Notes: generated from the letters alone by a model not told the origin. Shown: positions 16,076-25,347, counted from the first letter of the stretch. The stretch: 64,000 nucleotides of DNA from LC029 sp036676475 (GCA_036676475.1 JAKFCU010000098.1:1-64000); one strand, 5' to 3'. A program made the numbers and translations.

Positions 16076-17296
16076 GTGGAAAAAAAAGCGGATGAAGTCT
16101 TAGATTATTTGCAAGGACATGGGTTTTCTGTTTATAAAGTGGGTGGATATGTCAGGGATAAGGTGTTGGGAGTACCTATTCACGATATCGATATGGCCAC
16201 CTCAGCTACTCCCGAGCAAGTCATGGCGCTTTTTCCTCAAGTGATTCCAACAGGCATTAAGCATGGGACGGTCACAGTAGGTTGGAAGGGTTGCTTTTTT
16301 GAAGTGACCACCTTTCGTCAGGAGGTGGGCTATTCAAACCGCCGACATCCGGATGAGGTTCAATTTGTTACCTGCATTGAGGATGATTTGAGCCGCAGGG
16401 ATTTTACAATGAATGCGATGGCTATGAACCTGGCGGGAGAATGGGTTGACCCCTTTGGGGGGAGAGAAGATATAAACCAGAAAATTCTAAGAGCTGTGGG
16501 GGTCCCTCGTCAGCGATTTGAGGAAGATGCTTTACGAATTCTTCGGGGAATTCGTTTTAGTGCGCGGTTTTCTCTCACCATTGAGGAGAAGACATGGCTG
16601 GCGATGAAGGAATCAGGGGAATGTCTGAGAGCAATCTCTAAGGAAAGAATTCGAGATGAAATCAGTAAAATGGTCGAAGGAGAAAATCCGTTGACCGCCA
16701 TTGTTCATCTTGCCACACCAGGATTGCTTCCCTTTCCCGATTGGAGCCAAGTGTTTAGCCACTTCCTTGGCCACTCATGCAGGGGACGAATAGAAGAAAC
16801 CTCTCATTCCTTCTCTCGTTGGGCTTTATTTTTGGCCATGTCTGGAATGGATGCCGAGCAGGCTTACCAATTTCTGTATCATTGGCGTTTTCCGAAAATG
16901 TTTGCTCATGAAATGCGGCTGTTGCTCCGTTTCTTTCAGAGTGCTATTACAGAAGAATGGATGGCCAAAAAAATACTGCTCACGTATGACTGGAAAATCA
17001 TCCAAGCAGGCTTGATGGTCAAGCGCTTATTGAAGGGATATGAACCTTATTTGCAAGAGTCCGTCTGGGAGAACTGGAACGACGCGATCCCCATCAGACA
17101 GCCCAAGGAATTGGCTGTCAAGGGACATCAGTTCATCCAAGAACTCCACCGAAAAGCGGGACCCTGGCTTGGCCAACTGCTTGACCATTTATTTGAACAA
17201 GTCGCCGTCTGGGGACTTCCTAATGAAAAGGAAGCACTTCTGGAGGAGGCAAGAAAGGTTTTGAATGATGAAGGAACAGATACTAAAGATCTTTAA
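16076..17296 (+). CDS. cca: CCA tRNA nucleotidyltransferase
   Basis: A 406-residue class II nucleotidyltransferase that adds or repairs the 3' CCA of tRNAs. The head domain has YKVGGYVRDKVLG, the catalytic carboxylates in HDIDMATSATPEQV and the RRDFTMNAMA template motif, followed by EDALRILRGIRFSARF. It starts at GTG 16076 after GGGAGG. Its last 32 bases overlap birA, so the two are translationally linked, as in B. subtilis. Confidence 0.95.
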   Translation: MEKKADEVLDYLQGHGFSVYKVGGYVRDKVLGVPIHDIDMATSATPEQVMALFPQVIPTGIKHGTVTVGWKGCFFEVTTFRQEVGYSNRRHPDEVQFVTCIEDDLSRRDFTMNAMAMNLAGEWVDPFGGREDINQKILRAVGVPRQRFEEDALRILRGIRFSARFSLTIEEKTWLAMKESGECLRAISKERIRDEISKMVEGENPLTAIVHLATPGLLPFPDWSQVFSHFLGHSCRGRIEETSHSFSRWALFLAMSGMDAEQAYQFLYHWRFPKMFAHEMRLLLRFFQSAITEEWMAKKILLTYDWKIIQAGLMVKRLLKGYEPYLQESVWENWNDAIPIRQPKELAVKGHQFIQELHRKAGPWLGQLLDHLFEQVAVWGLPNEKEALLEEARKVLNDEGTDTKDL

Positions 17297-18230
17297 GGAA
17301 TCAAATGGAGAATTTGTTTCCGGTGAAAGCTTGAGCCAGGCCTTGCAATGCTCGCGCACGGCGATCTGGAAGCACATTGAAGAGTTGCGTGAAGATGGAT
17401 ATGAATTTGAAGCCGTTAGACGATCGGGATATCGTCTGATTTCCACTCCTGACATTCCTTTCCCCGAAGAAGTGAAAAGTGGATTGACGACTCAGTTTTT
17501 AGGTCAACAAGTCCACTTTTTTCCCTCGATCGATTCGACGCAACATCAATTGCATTCCTTGGCCAAAGAAGGAGTCCCGGAAGGAACGGTGGTAATTGCC
17601 GATCAGCAGCTGGGGGGCAAAGGGAGGTTAGGTCGGGTATGGCATTCTCCTCAGGGCAGTGGGATTTCGATGAGTATTTTGTTGCGGCCGAAGCTAGAGC
17701 TTCATCGCTGTCCGCAATTGACCCTGCTAGCTGCGGTTGCCATCGTCGAGGCCATACGTGAGCAAACTGGGCTGCCTGTCATGATTAAATGGCCCAATGA
17801 TATCCTGTTAAATGGAAAGAAAATTTGCGGTATTCTTACTGAGTTGAATGCAGAATCAGACTGTATTAATAATTTGATCATCGGAGTGGGGATCAATGTA
17901 AATACCCCTTCTTTCCCGGACGAATTGAGTTCCATTGCCACCTCCCTAGCCATCGAAAAGAAGGAGTCTATCCAACGAGTCGCCTTGATCCAGAATCTGC
18001 TCAAAAGACTAGAGGATTTATATCTTCTCTATTTAGAGGAAGGGTTTGCTCCCATTAAAGCCCGTTGGGAATCTTATGCCATCTCCATTGGCAGACGGGT
18101 AATAATTCGACAATTGAGTAGCACGATGACCGGTTTGGCTTTAGGAATTGATGAAACTGGGGTTCTGCTTGTGCAAAAGGATGATGGAGGAATTGAAAAA
18201 GTTTACTCCGCCGATATAGAAATAGGTTGA
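17265..18230 (+). CDS. birA: Biotin-protein ligase / biotin operon repressor
   Basis: A 321-residue bifunctional protein. The N-terminal winged helix (residues 4-60, SQALQCSRTAIWKHIEEL) indicates repressor activity. The ligase core has the biotinyl-AMP loop LGGKGRLGRVWHS, the catalytic KWPNDI and GVGINVNTP. The C-terminal SH3-like domain follows. ATG 17265 lies in the end of cca with AAAGG 6 bases upstream. A promoter (18227-18254) sits across its stop codon and points to the panBCD operon. Confidence 0.95.
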   Translation: MMKEQILKIFKESNGEFVSGESLSQALQCSRTAIWKHIEELREDGYEFEAVRRSGYRLISTPDIPFPEEVKSGLTTQFLGQQVHFFPSIDSTQHQLHSLAKEGVPEGTVVIADQQLGGKGRLGRVWHSPQGSGISMSILLRPKLELHRCPQLTLLAAVAIVEAIREQTGLPVMIKWPNDILLNGKKICGILTELNAESDCINNLIIGVGINVNTPSFPDELSSIATSLAIEKKESIQRVALIQNLLKRLEDLYLLYLEEGFAPIKARWESYAISIGRRVIIRQLSSTMTGLALGIDETGVLLVQKDDGGIEKVYSADIEIG

Positions 18231-18254
18231 ACTTCATTGAATATTTGTTATACT
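18227..18254 (+). promoter_or_regulatory. SigA-type promoter for the panBCD leader
   Basis: TTGAAC (18227-18232), a 16-base spacer and TATACT (18249-18254) make a good SigA promoter. Transcription would start near 18261, giving panB a leader of about 320 bases that contains repeat A2 and a terminator. Confidence 0.6.
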
Positions 18255-18310
18255 AAAAGAAATTGGCTATATCCGTCTGAACTAGGGAATAGCACACTTG
18301 ATTTTTTTGT

Positions 18311-18360
18311 ACTTGTCGGTCAAGTATTATACGCAAATGGCTACGCTAGTAGCTTTCTTA
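18311..18360 (+). repeat. Dispersed hairpin repeat, copy A2 (50 bp type)
   Basis: ACTTGTCGG, TCAAG, TATTATACGCAAA, GGCTACGCTAGTAGC and TTTCTTA: a slightly diverged copy inside the predicted panB leader. The central hairpin GCTAC/GTAGC is intact although the loop has changed. Confidence 0.88.
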
Positions 18361-18463
18361 AATAATCAACCATCAATATCAAAATCTGCTCTGAGCCTAT
18401 CATGGACCGAGACAGAAGACATCCGTGCGTTATAGTACGGTAAACCTCTGTATAGCTATGTCC

Positions 18464-18495
18464 ACCCTTACGGCTTAACACCGTGAGGGTTTTTT
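18464..18495 (+). terminator. Intrinsic terminator in the panB leader
   Basis: ACCCTTACGG (18464-18473) pairs with CCGTGAGGGT (18481-18490) with one mismatch-type G-T pair, followed by a run of Ts. It lies 88 bases before panB and downstream of the promoter at 18227. It is either a birA terminator or an attenuator controlling panBCD. An upstream TGGAC/GTCCA pairing (near 18414 and 18460) could form a competing structure. Confidence 0.7.
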
Positions 18496-18582
18496 ATTAG
18501 CATTGGGGAGTATATTATACACAAACATGATGGAATAACTCCACTAGCTAGTAGGGTTTTGCTCAGAAGAATGGGGGATCAC

Positions 18583-19440
18583 ATGGGTAAGGAAAGAGTT
18601 TTTACGACTTCCACGTTTCGCGACATGAAAAAAGAGAGGGAGCCGATCGTGATGGTCACGGCTTATGACTATCCGTCTGCCAAGCTGGCGGAAGAAGCGG
18701 GTGCGGAAATGATTTTGGTCGGAGATTCACTGGGAATGGTGGTTCTCGGCTATGATTCGACGATTCCGGTTACGCTAACAGATATGCTGCATCATACTAA
18801 GGCGGTAACTCGAGCAGCGAAAAAAGCTTTTGTCGTGACTGATCTTCCATTTATGACCTATCATTTAGGGATAGAAGAAACGCTGAAAAGTGCAGCGAGA
18901 ATCATGCAAGAGGGCTTAGCCAAAGCTGTGAAGCTAGAAGGGGGCAGAGAGCTTTGCCCTGTGATCGAACGATTGGTTTTAGCTGGCGTACCGGTTGTGG
19001 GCCATCTCGGCTTAACCCCTCAATCTGTTCATCAATTAGGGGGGTATAAAGTTCAAGGGAAGTCCATCGAGGATGCACAAAAACTGATGGAAGATGCCCT
19101 TGCCTTGCAGAAAGCGGGAGTATTTGCCTTAGTATTAGAATGTGTTCCCCATCAGCTGGCTACCTTGGTTTCCGAAACACTGGAGATTCCTACCATTGGA
19201 ATTGGGGCAGGACCTGGTTGTGATGGCCAAGTTCTCGTATTTCATGATGTATTGCAATATGCTTCTTCAATGAAACCGAAATTTGTAAAACATTATGCTG
19301 CCGTTGGACAAGAAATTTCAAGCGGTATTTCCCAATATGCTCTGGAAGTGAAAAAGCGAATCTTTCCAGCCTTGGAGCACAGCTTCTCCATGAAGGAAGA
19401 AACGATCCAACATTTGTATGGGGAGAAATGCTCCATATGA
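18583..19440 (+). CDS. panB: 3-methyl-2-oxobutanoate hydroxymethyltransferase
   Basis: A 285-residue TIM-barrel enzyme adding a hydroxymethyl group from methylene-THF to ketoisovalerate, the first step of pantothenate synthesis. Motifs: VMVTAYDYPSAKLAEEAG, LVGDSLGMVVLGYDST, VTDLPFMTY, AVKLEGG, GHLGLTPQSVHQLGGYKVQG. I chose ATG 18583 because GGGGG lies 5 bases upstream; ATGs at 18571 and an upstream TTG are possible. The stop overlaps the panC start (ATGA). Confidence 0.96.
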   Translation: MGKERVFTTSTFRDMKKEREPIVMVTAYDYPSAKLAEEAGAEMILVGDSLGMVVLGYDSTIPVTLTDMLHHTKAVTRAAKKAFVVTDLPFMTYHLGIEETLKSAARIMQEGLAKAVKLEGGRELCPVIERLVLAGVPVVGHLGLTPQSVHQLGGYKVQGKSIEDAQKLMEDALALQKAGVFALVLECVPHQLATLVSETLEIPTIGIGAGPGCDGQVLVFHDVLQYASSMKPKFVKHYAAVGQEISSGISQYALEVKKRIFPALEHSFSMKEETIQHLYGEKCSI

Positions 19441-20282
19441 GAATCGTAAAAACAGTGGAAGAGCTGAGAACTCTTATTCAAGATTATAAAATCAATGGGG
19501 AGAAAATTGGGTTGGTACCGACCATGGGCTTTCTCCATGAAGGCCACATGAGCTTAGTAGATCAGGCGAAATCTTATTCGACGAAGGTCGTGATGAGTAT
19601 ATTCGTGAATCCTTTGCAATTTGGACCCAATGAGGATTTTGAACGGTATCCTCGTAATATAGAACAAGATCAGGCTATGGCAGAAGCGCGAGGGGTAGAC
19701 CTTCTATTTGTACCTGAAGTAATTGAAATGTATCCGCAAAAATCAAAAACAACCGTTCATCTATCAGGGGTGACGGATCTTCTATGCGGGGCCTCCCGTC
19801 CTGGCCATTTTGATGGCGTATCTACCGTTGTCAGTAAACTATTTAATATGGTTCAACCTGACTATGCTTTTTTTGGACAGAAGGATGCCCAACAGGTTGC
19901 TGTTATCCAACAAATGGTGAATGATTTGAATTTCCCTGTCAAGATAGTTCCATGCCCGATCGTGAGAGAAAAAGATGGACTGGCCATGAGTTCACGAAAC
20001 GTTTATCTGAATGAGGAAGAGCGAGGACAAGCCTTAATACTTAGTCAAGCTTTGGAAAAGGCAGAAAAGGCATATGTTGCCGGAGAATCACTCCAAGAGG
20101 TAAGAAATGACATTGTATCCCTCATTTCCTCACAGCCCTTGGCGCAAATTGACTATGTCGAAATCCTTTCTTATCCCTCGTTAGAGCCCTTGGATCAATG
20201 GGATGGAACGGCGTTTCTGATGGCCTTAGCCGTAAAATTCGGTCATACGAGACTGATTGATAATAAAATTATAGGGAGTTAG
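19437..20282 (+). CDS. panC: Pantoate-beta-alanine ligase
   Basis: A 281-residue ATP-dependent ligase joining pantoate and beta-alanine. Signatures: LVPTMGFLHEGHMSLVD (HIGH-like), IFVNPLQFGPNEDFERYPR, CGASRPGHFDGVSTVVSKLF, FFGQKDAQQ, REKDGLAMSSRNVYL. ATG 19437 overlaps the panB stop and has GGGGAG 11 bases upstream. ATG 19428 is only 2 bases from that site and so is less likely. Confidence 0.95.
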   Translation: MRIVKTVEELRTLIQDYKINGEKIGLVPTMGFLHEGHMSLVDQAKSYSTKVVMSIFVNPLQFGPNEDFERYPRNIEQDQAMAEARGVDLLFVPEVIEMYPQKSKTTVHLSGVTDLLCGASRPGHFDGVSTVVSKLFNMVQPDYAFFGQKDAQQVAVIQQMVNDLNFPVKIVPCPIVREKDGLAMSSRNVYLNEEERGQALILSQALEKAEKAYVAGESLQEVRNDIVSLISSQPLAQIDYVEILSYPSLEPLDQWDGTAFLMALAVKFGHTRLIDNKIIGS

Positions 20283-20295
20283 GGGACAAAACAGC

Positions 20296-20679
20296 ATGAA
20301 CCGGATCATGATGAATGCCAAAATACACCGTGCTACCGTAACGGAAGCGAATCTTAATTATGTAGGCAGCATTACCATTGATACTGACATCTTGGATGCT
20401 GTGGATATTCTGCCCAACGAAAAGGTTCAGATCGTGAACAATAATAATGGTGCACGCTTGGAAACCTATGTGATTCCAGGACCTCGGGGCAGTGGGGTAA
20501 TTTGTCTGAATGGGGCGGCAGCAAGACTTGTTCAGCCGGGGGATAAGGTCATTATTATTTCTTATTGCCATTTGAGCAATGAAGAAGCGAAACAACATAC
20601 GCCTAAAGTAGCCATTATGGACGATCAGAATAAAATCATCCAAATGCTTGGGGAAGAAATTCACGCTACCATCTTATAA
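20296..20679 (+). CDS. panD: Aspartate 1-decarboxylase (pyruvoyl)
   Basis: A 127-residue proenzyme that supplies beta-alanine for PanC. The self-cleavage site is Gly24-Ser25 in NYVGSITID, which yields the pyruvoyl cofactor. GPRGSGVICLNGAAARL and the terminal block are typical. ATG 20296 follows AGGGGAC. It is the last gene of panBCD. Its TAA stop is part of the dispersed repeat copy A3, so the 3' end of the gene was replaced or delimited by the repeat. Confidence 0.95.
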   Translation: MNRIMMNAKIHRATVTEANLNYVGSITIDTDILDAVDILPNEKVQIVNNNNGARLETYVIPGPRGSGVICLNGAAARLVQPGDKVIIISYCHLSNEEAKQHTPKVAIMDDQNKIIQMLGEEIHATIL

Positions 20680-20725
20680 GAGAGCTACTGGCGTAGCTTT
20701 ATGCGTATAATACTTTCCGATAAGT
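20677..20725 (-). repeat. Dispersed hairpin repeat, copy A3 (49 bp type, reverse)
   Basis: Reverse orientation copy beginning TAAGAGAGCTACTGGCGTAGC and ending TTTCCGATAAGT on the plus strand. Its first three bases are the panD stop codon. A terminator follows within 7 bases. Confidence 0.9.
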
Positions 20726-20731
20726 GTAAGA

Positions 20732-20770
20732 AAAGGCTCTCTACTTAAAAAAGCGGGAGAGCCTTTTTCC
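20732..20770 (+). terminator. Rho-independent terminator of panBCD
   Basis: AAAGGCTCTC (20732-20741) pairs perfectly with GAGAGCCTTT (20757-20766), followed by Ts. Confidence 0.9.
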
Positions 20771-20837
20771 TGTTTTCCACATGTTTCGTATGATAATGGA
20801 AAAAGATAAAGGGAAACAAGTAAAAGGTGGTTGGATT

Positions 20838-22313
20838 ATGATCGTCAAACACCTATTTGGTTCCCTGATGGATCGCTTAGAGGGAATAGAACAAGAATGG
20901 ATGAAAAGTGATAAGGATGGGAGGAAGGAAAAGCTTTTTGATGAGGTCATGGAACTGCGGAGAGTAAGTGATGACATTTTAGATCATTGGCTGTTGTTTG
21001 AAGAGAAAATGAGTCAAATTCAGAAAAGATTTCAGCATGTCCATTTGGATCAGGAAGATATGGAACTTGATCTTGATCAGGAGATGGATCAGATTTCAGA
21101 TGAAGTAGCCGATAAAATTCTTGCCGAAATTAAGAAGCAATCCGGGCTCCCCCAACATTCTGCTTCAGGAATGGTCTCCTTCCTGTCTGGTGACGCGGTC
21201 CGTTCCTTTCGCAAGGGTCAAGGATACTACCACTTATTCATGTATCCGCAGGCTGCCCAGCACTTTCAAGAGGTGGTTCAGCTTGACCCTGATCTAGAGA
21301 TCGCTCGAATGTATTTAGGGTTTAGTGAGATGATGTCAGGCAATTGGGAAGAAGCGGATCGGCACTTCCAACTGATCGGGAAAACCGGCAATCATGGCAT
21401 TATTCGGGCAACAGCGTTGAACGCTCAGGGTTGTCTGCTCGCTGGCCATCAGAAATGGGAGCAGGCACTTACTTGTTTTGATCGTGCCATAGCAGCCTAT
21501 CCCAGGCTAAAGGATCCTATCTATAATAAGGCTCTAGTCTATATGAAGCAGGGTGAATTTGCAGAGGCTAAACCGCTATGGGTGGAGTATTCGAAGCATT
21601 GCAAGGATGATTGGGAGGCGCTTCTCCATCTGGCTCACTGCTACATTCAGGAGGGGAATGAAGAACAAGCCGGCATCGCATTAAAAGAACTTACCGAGGC
21701 AGCTGATGATCCGGAGATTCTTTGGGAAGCAGGGAAAATGTTTGAGAATCTCCGCGAATTCGGAAATGCGGCTATCGTATTTCGCTTATTGGTCAGCATG
21801 GATTCGGATCAAGCGGCAGCGTGGCACGGTTTGGGTTGGAATTTATGGCATGCAGAGGGACTTCCCACGAGCTTAGACTATATAAAAAAAGCAATTTCTA
21901 TGTCTCCTACCCATCCTGATTTTCAGTTTTCACTGGGCTGGATTTTATATCAATTACAGGAATATGATCAGGCAGAACAAATATTTCAAGGAATCCTGCA
22001 ACAAGAAGGCATATATCCTCTAGCTTTGGCCGGACTTGCTCACGTTTATATGGATAATGAAAAGTGGAAGGAAGCAGAAGAATGCTGCGGTTGCCTGATT
22101 TCACAAGATCATAAACTGACAAGGGCACTAGGGTATTTTCAAATGGGCAGATTGAATTTGATGAAAGGAAACCATACATTTGCCAAACAGCATTTCCAAC
22201 AATCCATTGGGGAAAGTCCCCAGCTGATCGAAGGCTACCTCTGGTTGGGGTTGACACACTATTTATTAGGTGAGCAGAAAGAAGCCTTTGAAATGTGGGA
22301 ACATACGCTATGA
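20838..22313 (+). CDS. Tetratricopeptide repeat protein
   Basis: A 491-residue soluble protein. The first 110 residues are charged and helical (probable coiled coil, DLDQEMDQISDEVADKIL). The rest consists of ten or so TPR-like units from about residue 118 to the end (YYHLFMYPQAAQHFQEVVQL, EWEQALTCFDRAIAAYPRL-type spacing). ATG 20838 is chosen after AAAGGTGG; earlier in-frame ATGs have no ribosome site. TPR proteins are common between panD and dinG in this lineage, but no function can be assigned. Confidence 0.82.
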   Translation: MIVKHLFGSLMDRLEGIEQEWMKSDKDGRKEKLFDEVMELRRVSDDILDHWLLFEEKMSQIQKRFQHVHLDQEDMELDLDQEMDQISDEVADKILAEIKKQSGLPQHSASGMVSFLSGDAVRSFRKGQGYYHLFMYPQAAQHFQEVVQLDPDLEIARMYLGFSEMMSGNWEEADRHFQLIGKTGNHGIIRATALNAQGCLLAGHQKWEQALTCFDRAIAAYPRLKDPIYNKALVYMKQGEFAEAKPLWVEYSKHCKDDWEALLHLAHCYIQEGNEEQAGIALKELTEAADDPEILWEAGKMFENLREFGNAAIVFRLLVSMDSDQAAAWHGLGWNLWHAEGLPTSLDYIKKAISMSPTHPDFQFSLGWILYQLQEYDQAEQIFQGILQQEGIYPLALAGLAHVYMDNEKWKEAEECCGCLISQDHKLTRALGYFQMGRLNLMKGNHTFAKQHFQQSIGESPQLIEGYLWLGLTHYLLGEQKEAFEMWEHTL

Positions 22314-22328
22314 ATTATTCAGGAAAGG

Positions 22329-22371
22329 GGAAGGAGTCTTATTATTATAAGCTCTCGACTCTTTCCTTTTT
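22329..22371 (+). terminator. Rho-independent terminator
   Basis: GGAAGGAGTC (22329-22338) pairs with GACTCTTTCC (22357-22366) with one G-T pair, followed by five Ts. It leads directly into the tandem repeats A4/A5. Confidence 0.8.
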
Positions 22372-22373
22372 AC

Positions 22374-22423
22374 ACTTATCAGTCAAGTGTTATACGCATA
22401 AGGCAATGCCAGTAGCTTTCTTA
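22374..22423 (+). repeat. Dispersed hairpin repeat, copy A4 (50 bp type)
   Basis: ACTTATCAG, TCAAG, TGTTATACGCATA, GGCAATGCCAGTAGC, TTTCTTA. It is the first of two direct copies with a 51-base period. The hairpin stem is weakened by GGCAAT instead of GGCTAC. Confidence 0.9.
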
Positions 22424-22424
22424 C

Positions 22425-22474
22425 ACTTATCAGTCAAGTGTTATACGCATAAAGCCATGCCAGTAGCTTTCATA
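22425..22474 (+). repeat. Dispersed hairpin repeat, copy A5 (50 bp type, tandem with A4)
   Basis: Second direct copy, ending TTTCATA. It shares the CAGTCAAGTG variant with A4, so the pair arose by tandem duplication. It ends 59 bases before the dinG start codon. Confidence 0.9.
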
Positions 22475-22533
22475 TGCGTATAGGTTCGGCTTATGTTAAA
22501 ATAGGGGATAGCAAAGAACCTGAGGTGAACGGT

Positions 22534-25347
22534 TTGAACAAGTTTTTAGTAGTCGATTTTGAAACAACTGGAAATAAACCAAAAGATGGGGACAAAATCA
22601 TTCAAATTGGTGCTGTTCTGATCGAAGATGGGGAAATCACTTCCCAATTTTCAACCTTAATAAATCCGGGAATTCCTATTCCAGCCTTTATACAGCAATT
22701 GACGCAAATTAATGATGAGATGGTGAAGGATGCCCCAACGATTGAAGAAATCATACCAAAGCTGCTTCCTTTGTTGGAAGGGGCTGCGTTTGTTGCCCAT
22801 AATGTGTTTTTTGATTTGAATTTTCTGCAATTTGCTCTAGCGGACTGCGGGTACATACCCTTTTCGGGATCGCTGATTGATACCGTTGAGCTGTCGCGTT
22901 TGCTACTGCCAAACCAAACGGGATATAAGCTATCTGAGCTTTCATCGGAATTAGAGGTGGAGCATGAGAGTCCACATCAAGCAGATTCGGATGCCTTGGC
23001 CACAGCCCAGATTTTCCTCACTTTATTGGATAAACTAAATCGATTGCCTCTCCTTGTGATTCAGCGACTGGCAGAATTAACGAAAAGTTTTGCTTCCGAT
23101 ATCTCTCGCTTGATCCACAAGCTTGAACAGCGACGTATTCTTGAAGGAAATATAGATGGGAATGCGGAAGGGCTGGAGATGTACCGTCAATTGGCCATTC
23201 GCCTTCCTATGTGCCAAGAGAATCGGAGAACGGTATCCCCTGGTCTTCATTTTGAGGAATTTGTTCTTGGGCTGCATGAACAGCTGCCGCAGGAAATGCC
23301 TGATTTTGAATGGCGTCCTGCGCAAAGGGAAATGATGATGCAAATCTACGATTCATTTGCTGGATCGAGGCATCTCCTGGTGGAAGCGGGGACGGGAACT
23401 GGGAAGTCCCTGGCGTATTTGGTACCAGCCATGTATTGGGCCAGAGAATCAGGAGAAAGAGTCGTGATCAGTACCCATACGATACAGCTTCAAGAGCAGT
23501 TGTTTGCGCGAGATCTTCCGCTCATGGAAAAAGTATTTGAATCCGGCGTGCAAACCTCTATACTCAAGGGCCGAAACAATTATCTTTGCTTGCGAAAGTA
23601 TGAAACCAGTTTATTTGAAGCTTCAGATAACTATGATCTTCAGCTTTCCAAAGGGCAGATCCTCACATGGCTAACAGAAACGGAAACAGGAGATGTGGAG
23701 GAAGTGAACCTCCCTTCCGGGGGACAGCACTATTGGAGGCAAGTCCAAAGTGATGCTAATTCTTGCTTGAGCAATCAATGCCCTTGGTTTTCCCGCTGCT
23801 TTTATTATTCTGCTAGAAGAAAAGCCCATGATGCGGATGTTATCATAACCAATCATTCTCTTTTATTCACGGATATGAAGGCCGATCAGCGAATACTTCC
23901 TAGCTATCGGTATGCTATCATCGATGAAGCCCATCAGTTTGAGGAGGTAGCCAGCCATCATCTTGGCCGGACCCTTCATTCGGCTCAGCTGGAGGGACTA
24001 TTCTCGGAGTTGATTTCCGACAAAGGAACGGGTCTTTTAGAAAGACTGCAGCGGGAATGCGGTGCCACCCCCATTTGGGATGGGTTAAGGGAGGATTACG
24101 CCCAAATCATACCTTTCATTACGGAAGCGAAAGACTACGCTCGTGAGCTTTTTAATCTTCTCTATACTTATGGGATAAGAACAGCAAAGGAAGGCGTGGA
24201 AGCGGGAAGACGGGTGCAGCGGTACGTACCCGGAGGCTGGAAGGACAAAAGTGCGGAAACCATTCAGCCTGCAGCAAACTATTGCATAGAGTGGTTATCT
24301 TCCATACAGAAGTCGATGGAAAAGCTGTACATCGGGATTCAGGAGGATAAAGAGTCAGGGATATCTTTGCGGGGCTTAGCTACGGATCTGAATGGTATGA
24401 TAAAAGAGGTAGGAAAATACAAGCAGCTCATTCAGCTGCTATTGCTAGAGCCTGATGAGGGTAGCGTATATTGGATGGAAATGGACATACGAAGCAACCG
24501 CCGCTTGGTATTTCTGAATATGGTTCCGATCGATGTGGCCCCCTTGCTGCAAGAGCAGTTTTTTGCGCCCAAAGAAAGCGTGGTACTCACTTCGGCCACG
24601 TTAAGTGTCAACAAATCCTTTACGTACGCTTTGGATCGAATCGGATTGGAAAGCGAAGAAGTTTCCACGATTCAGCATCTTTCCCCGTTTGATTATCGAA
24701 AACAAACGTTTCTTTGTGTGCCTTCCGATATTCCTTCTCTCAAGACGGGAGAAGAAGGAGAATTTATTTCCCGATTGACCGAGTCTCTTGTCGAGCTGGC
24801 CCGGGTAACGGAAGGGCGTATGCTCGTTTTGTTTACTTCTTATCAAATGCTTCGGAGAGTTCACGAACCATTAAGGGAGGTCTTAGCGGCGGATGGATTT
24901 ACCGTTCTTGGACATGGAACGGATTCAAGCAGCAGAAGTAAGCTGACTAAATTGTTCAAGAATACGCCGAAAAGTATTTTACTAGGAACAAGCAGCTTTT
25001 GGGAAGGAGTGGATATTCCCGGAGATGCCTTATCCTGTTTGGCCATTGTGCGTCTTCCTTTTTGGCCGCCAAATCATCCGGTCGTCGAAGCGCGGAGTGA
25101 GCAAATTAAGGAACGGAAGGGAAATCCCTTCATGGAGCTGTCTGTTCCCCAGGCGGTTATCCGTTTTAAGCAGGGGTTCGGGCGCTTGGTGCGGACACAG
25201 AGAGATAAAGGAATTGTGATTGTATTTGATAGGAGGATTGTCGACTCAAGATATGGGAAATATTTTCTAAATTCCCTGCCTGATACACCTCTGTATCAGC
25301 GTCCAATGAAAGAATTGCTCCCGTTGATCGGAAAGTGGCTGGGATAA
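22534..25347 (+). CDS. dinG: DinG-family helicase with N-terminal DnaQ-type exonuclease
   Basis: A 937-residue protein. Residues 3-170 form a DEDDh exonuclease (VVDFETTG, HNVFFDLNFL, HQADSDALAT). From about residue 255 it is an XPD/DinG-type SF2 helicase with Walker A EAGTGTGKSLAYLVP, the DEAH box IIDEAHQFEE and motif VI QGFGRLVRTQRDKG. Four cysteines (NYLCLRK, NSCLSNQC, SRCFYY) are placed as in Fe-S DinG/XPD proteins, which suggests a cluster. TTG 22534 follows GAGGTG; an upstream ATG lies inside repeat A5 without a ribosome site. In B. subtilis it also follows panD. Confidence 0.92.
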   Translation: MNKFLVVDFETTGNKPKDGDKIIQIGAVLIEDGEITSQFSTLINPGIPIPAFIQQLTQINDEMVKDAPTIEEIIPKLLPLLEGAAFVAHNVFFDLNFLQFALADCGYIPFSGSLIDTVELSRLLLPNQTGYKLSELSSELEVEHESPHQADSDALATAQIFLTLLDKLNRLPLLVIQRLAELTKSFASDISRLIHKLEQRRILEGNIDGNAEGLEMYRQLAIRLPMCQENRRTVSPGLHFEEFVLGLHEQLPQEMPDFEWRPAQREMMMQIYDSFAGSRHLLVEAGTGTGKSLAYLVPAMYWARESGERVVISTHTIQLQEQLFARDLPLMEKVFESGVQTSILKGRNNYLCLRKYETSLFEASDNYDLQLSKGQILTWLTETETGDVEEVNLPSGGQHYWRQVQSDANSCLSNQCPWFSRCFYYSARRKAHDADVIITNHSLLFTDMKADQRILPSYRYAIIDEAHQFEEVASHHLGRTLHSAQLEGLFSELISDKGTGLLERLQRECGATPIWDGLREDYAQIIPFITEAKDYARELFNLLYTYGIRTAKEGVEAGRRVQRYVPGGWKDKSAETIQPAANYCIEWLSSIQKSMEKLYIGIQEDKESGISLRGLATDLNGMIKEVGKYKQLIQLLLLEPDEGSVYWMEMDIRSNRRLVFLNMVPIDVAPLLQEQFFAPKESVVLTSATLSVNKSFTYALDRIGLESEEVSTIQHLSPFDYRKQTFLCVPSDIPSLKTGEEGEFISRLTESLVELARVTEGRMLVLFTSYQMLRRVHEPLREVLAADGFTVLGHGTDSSSRSKLTKLFKNTPKSILLGTSSFWEGVDIPGDALSCLAIVRLPFWPPNHPVVEARSEQIKERKGNPFMELSVPQAVIRFKQGFGRLVRTQRDKGIVIVFDRRIVDSRYGKYFLNSLPDTPLYQRPMKELLPLIGKWLG

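Noticed and set aside
22374..22474. Tandem repeats as a CRISPR array
   Set aside because: Only two direct copies with no spacers between them, the same unit is dispersed through the window in both orientations, and there are no cas genes.
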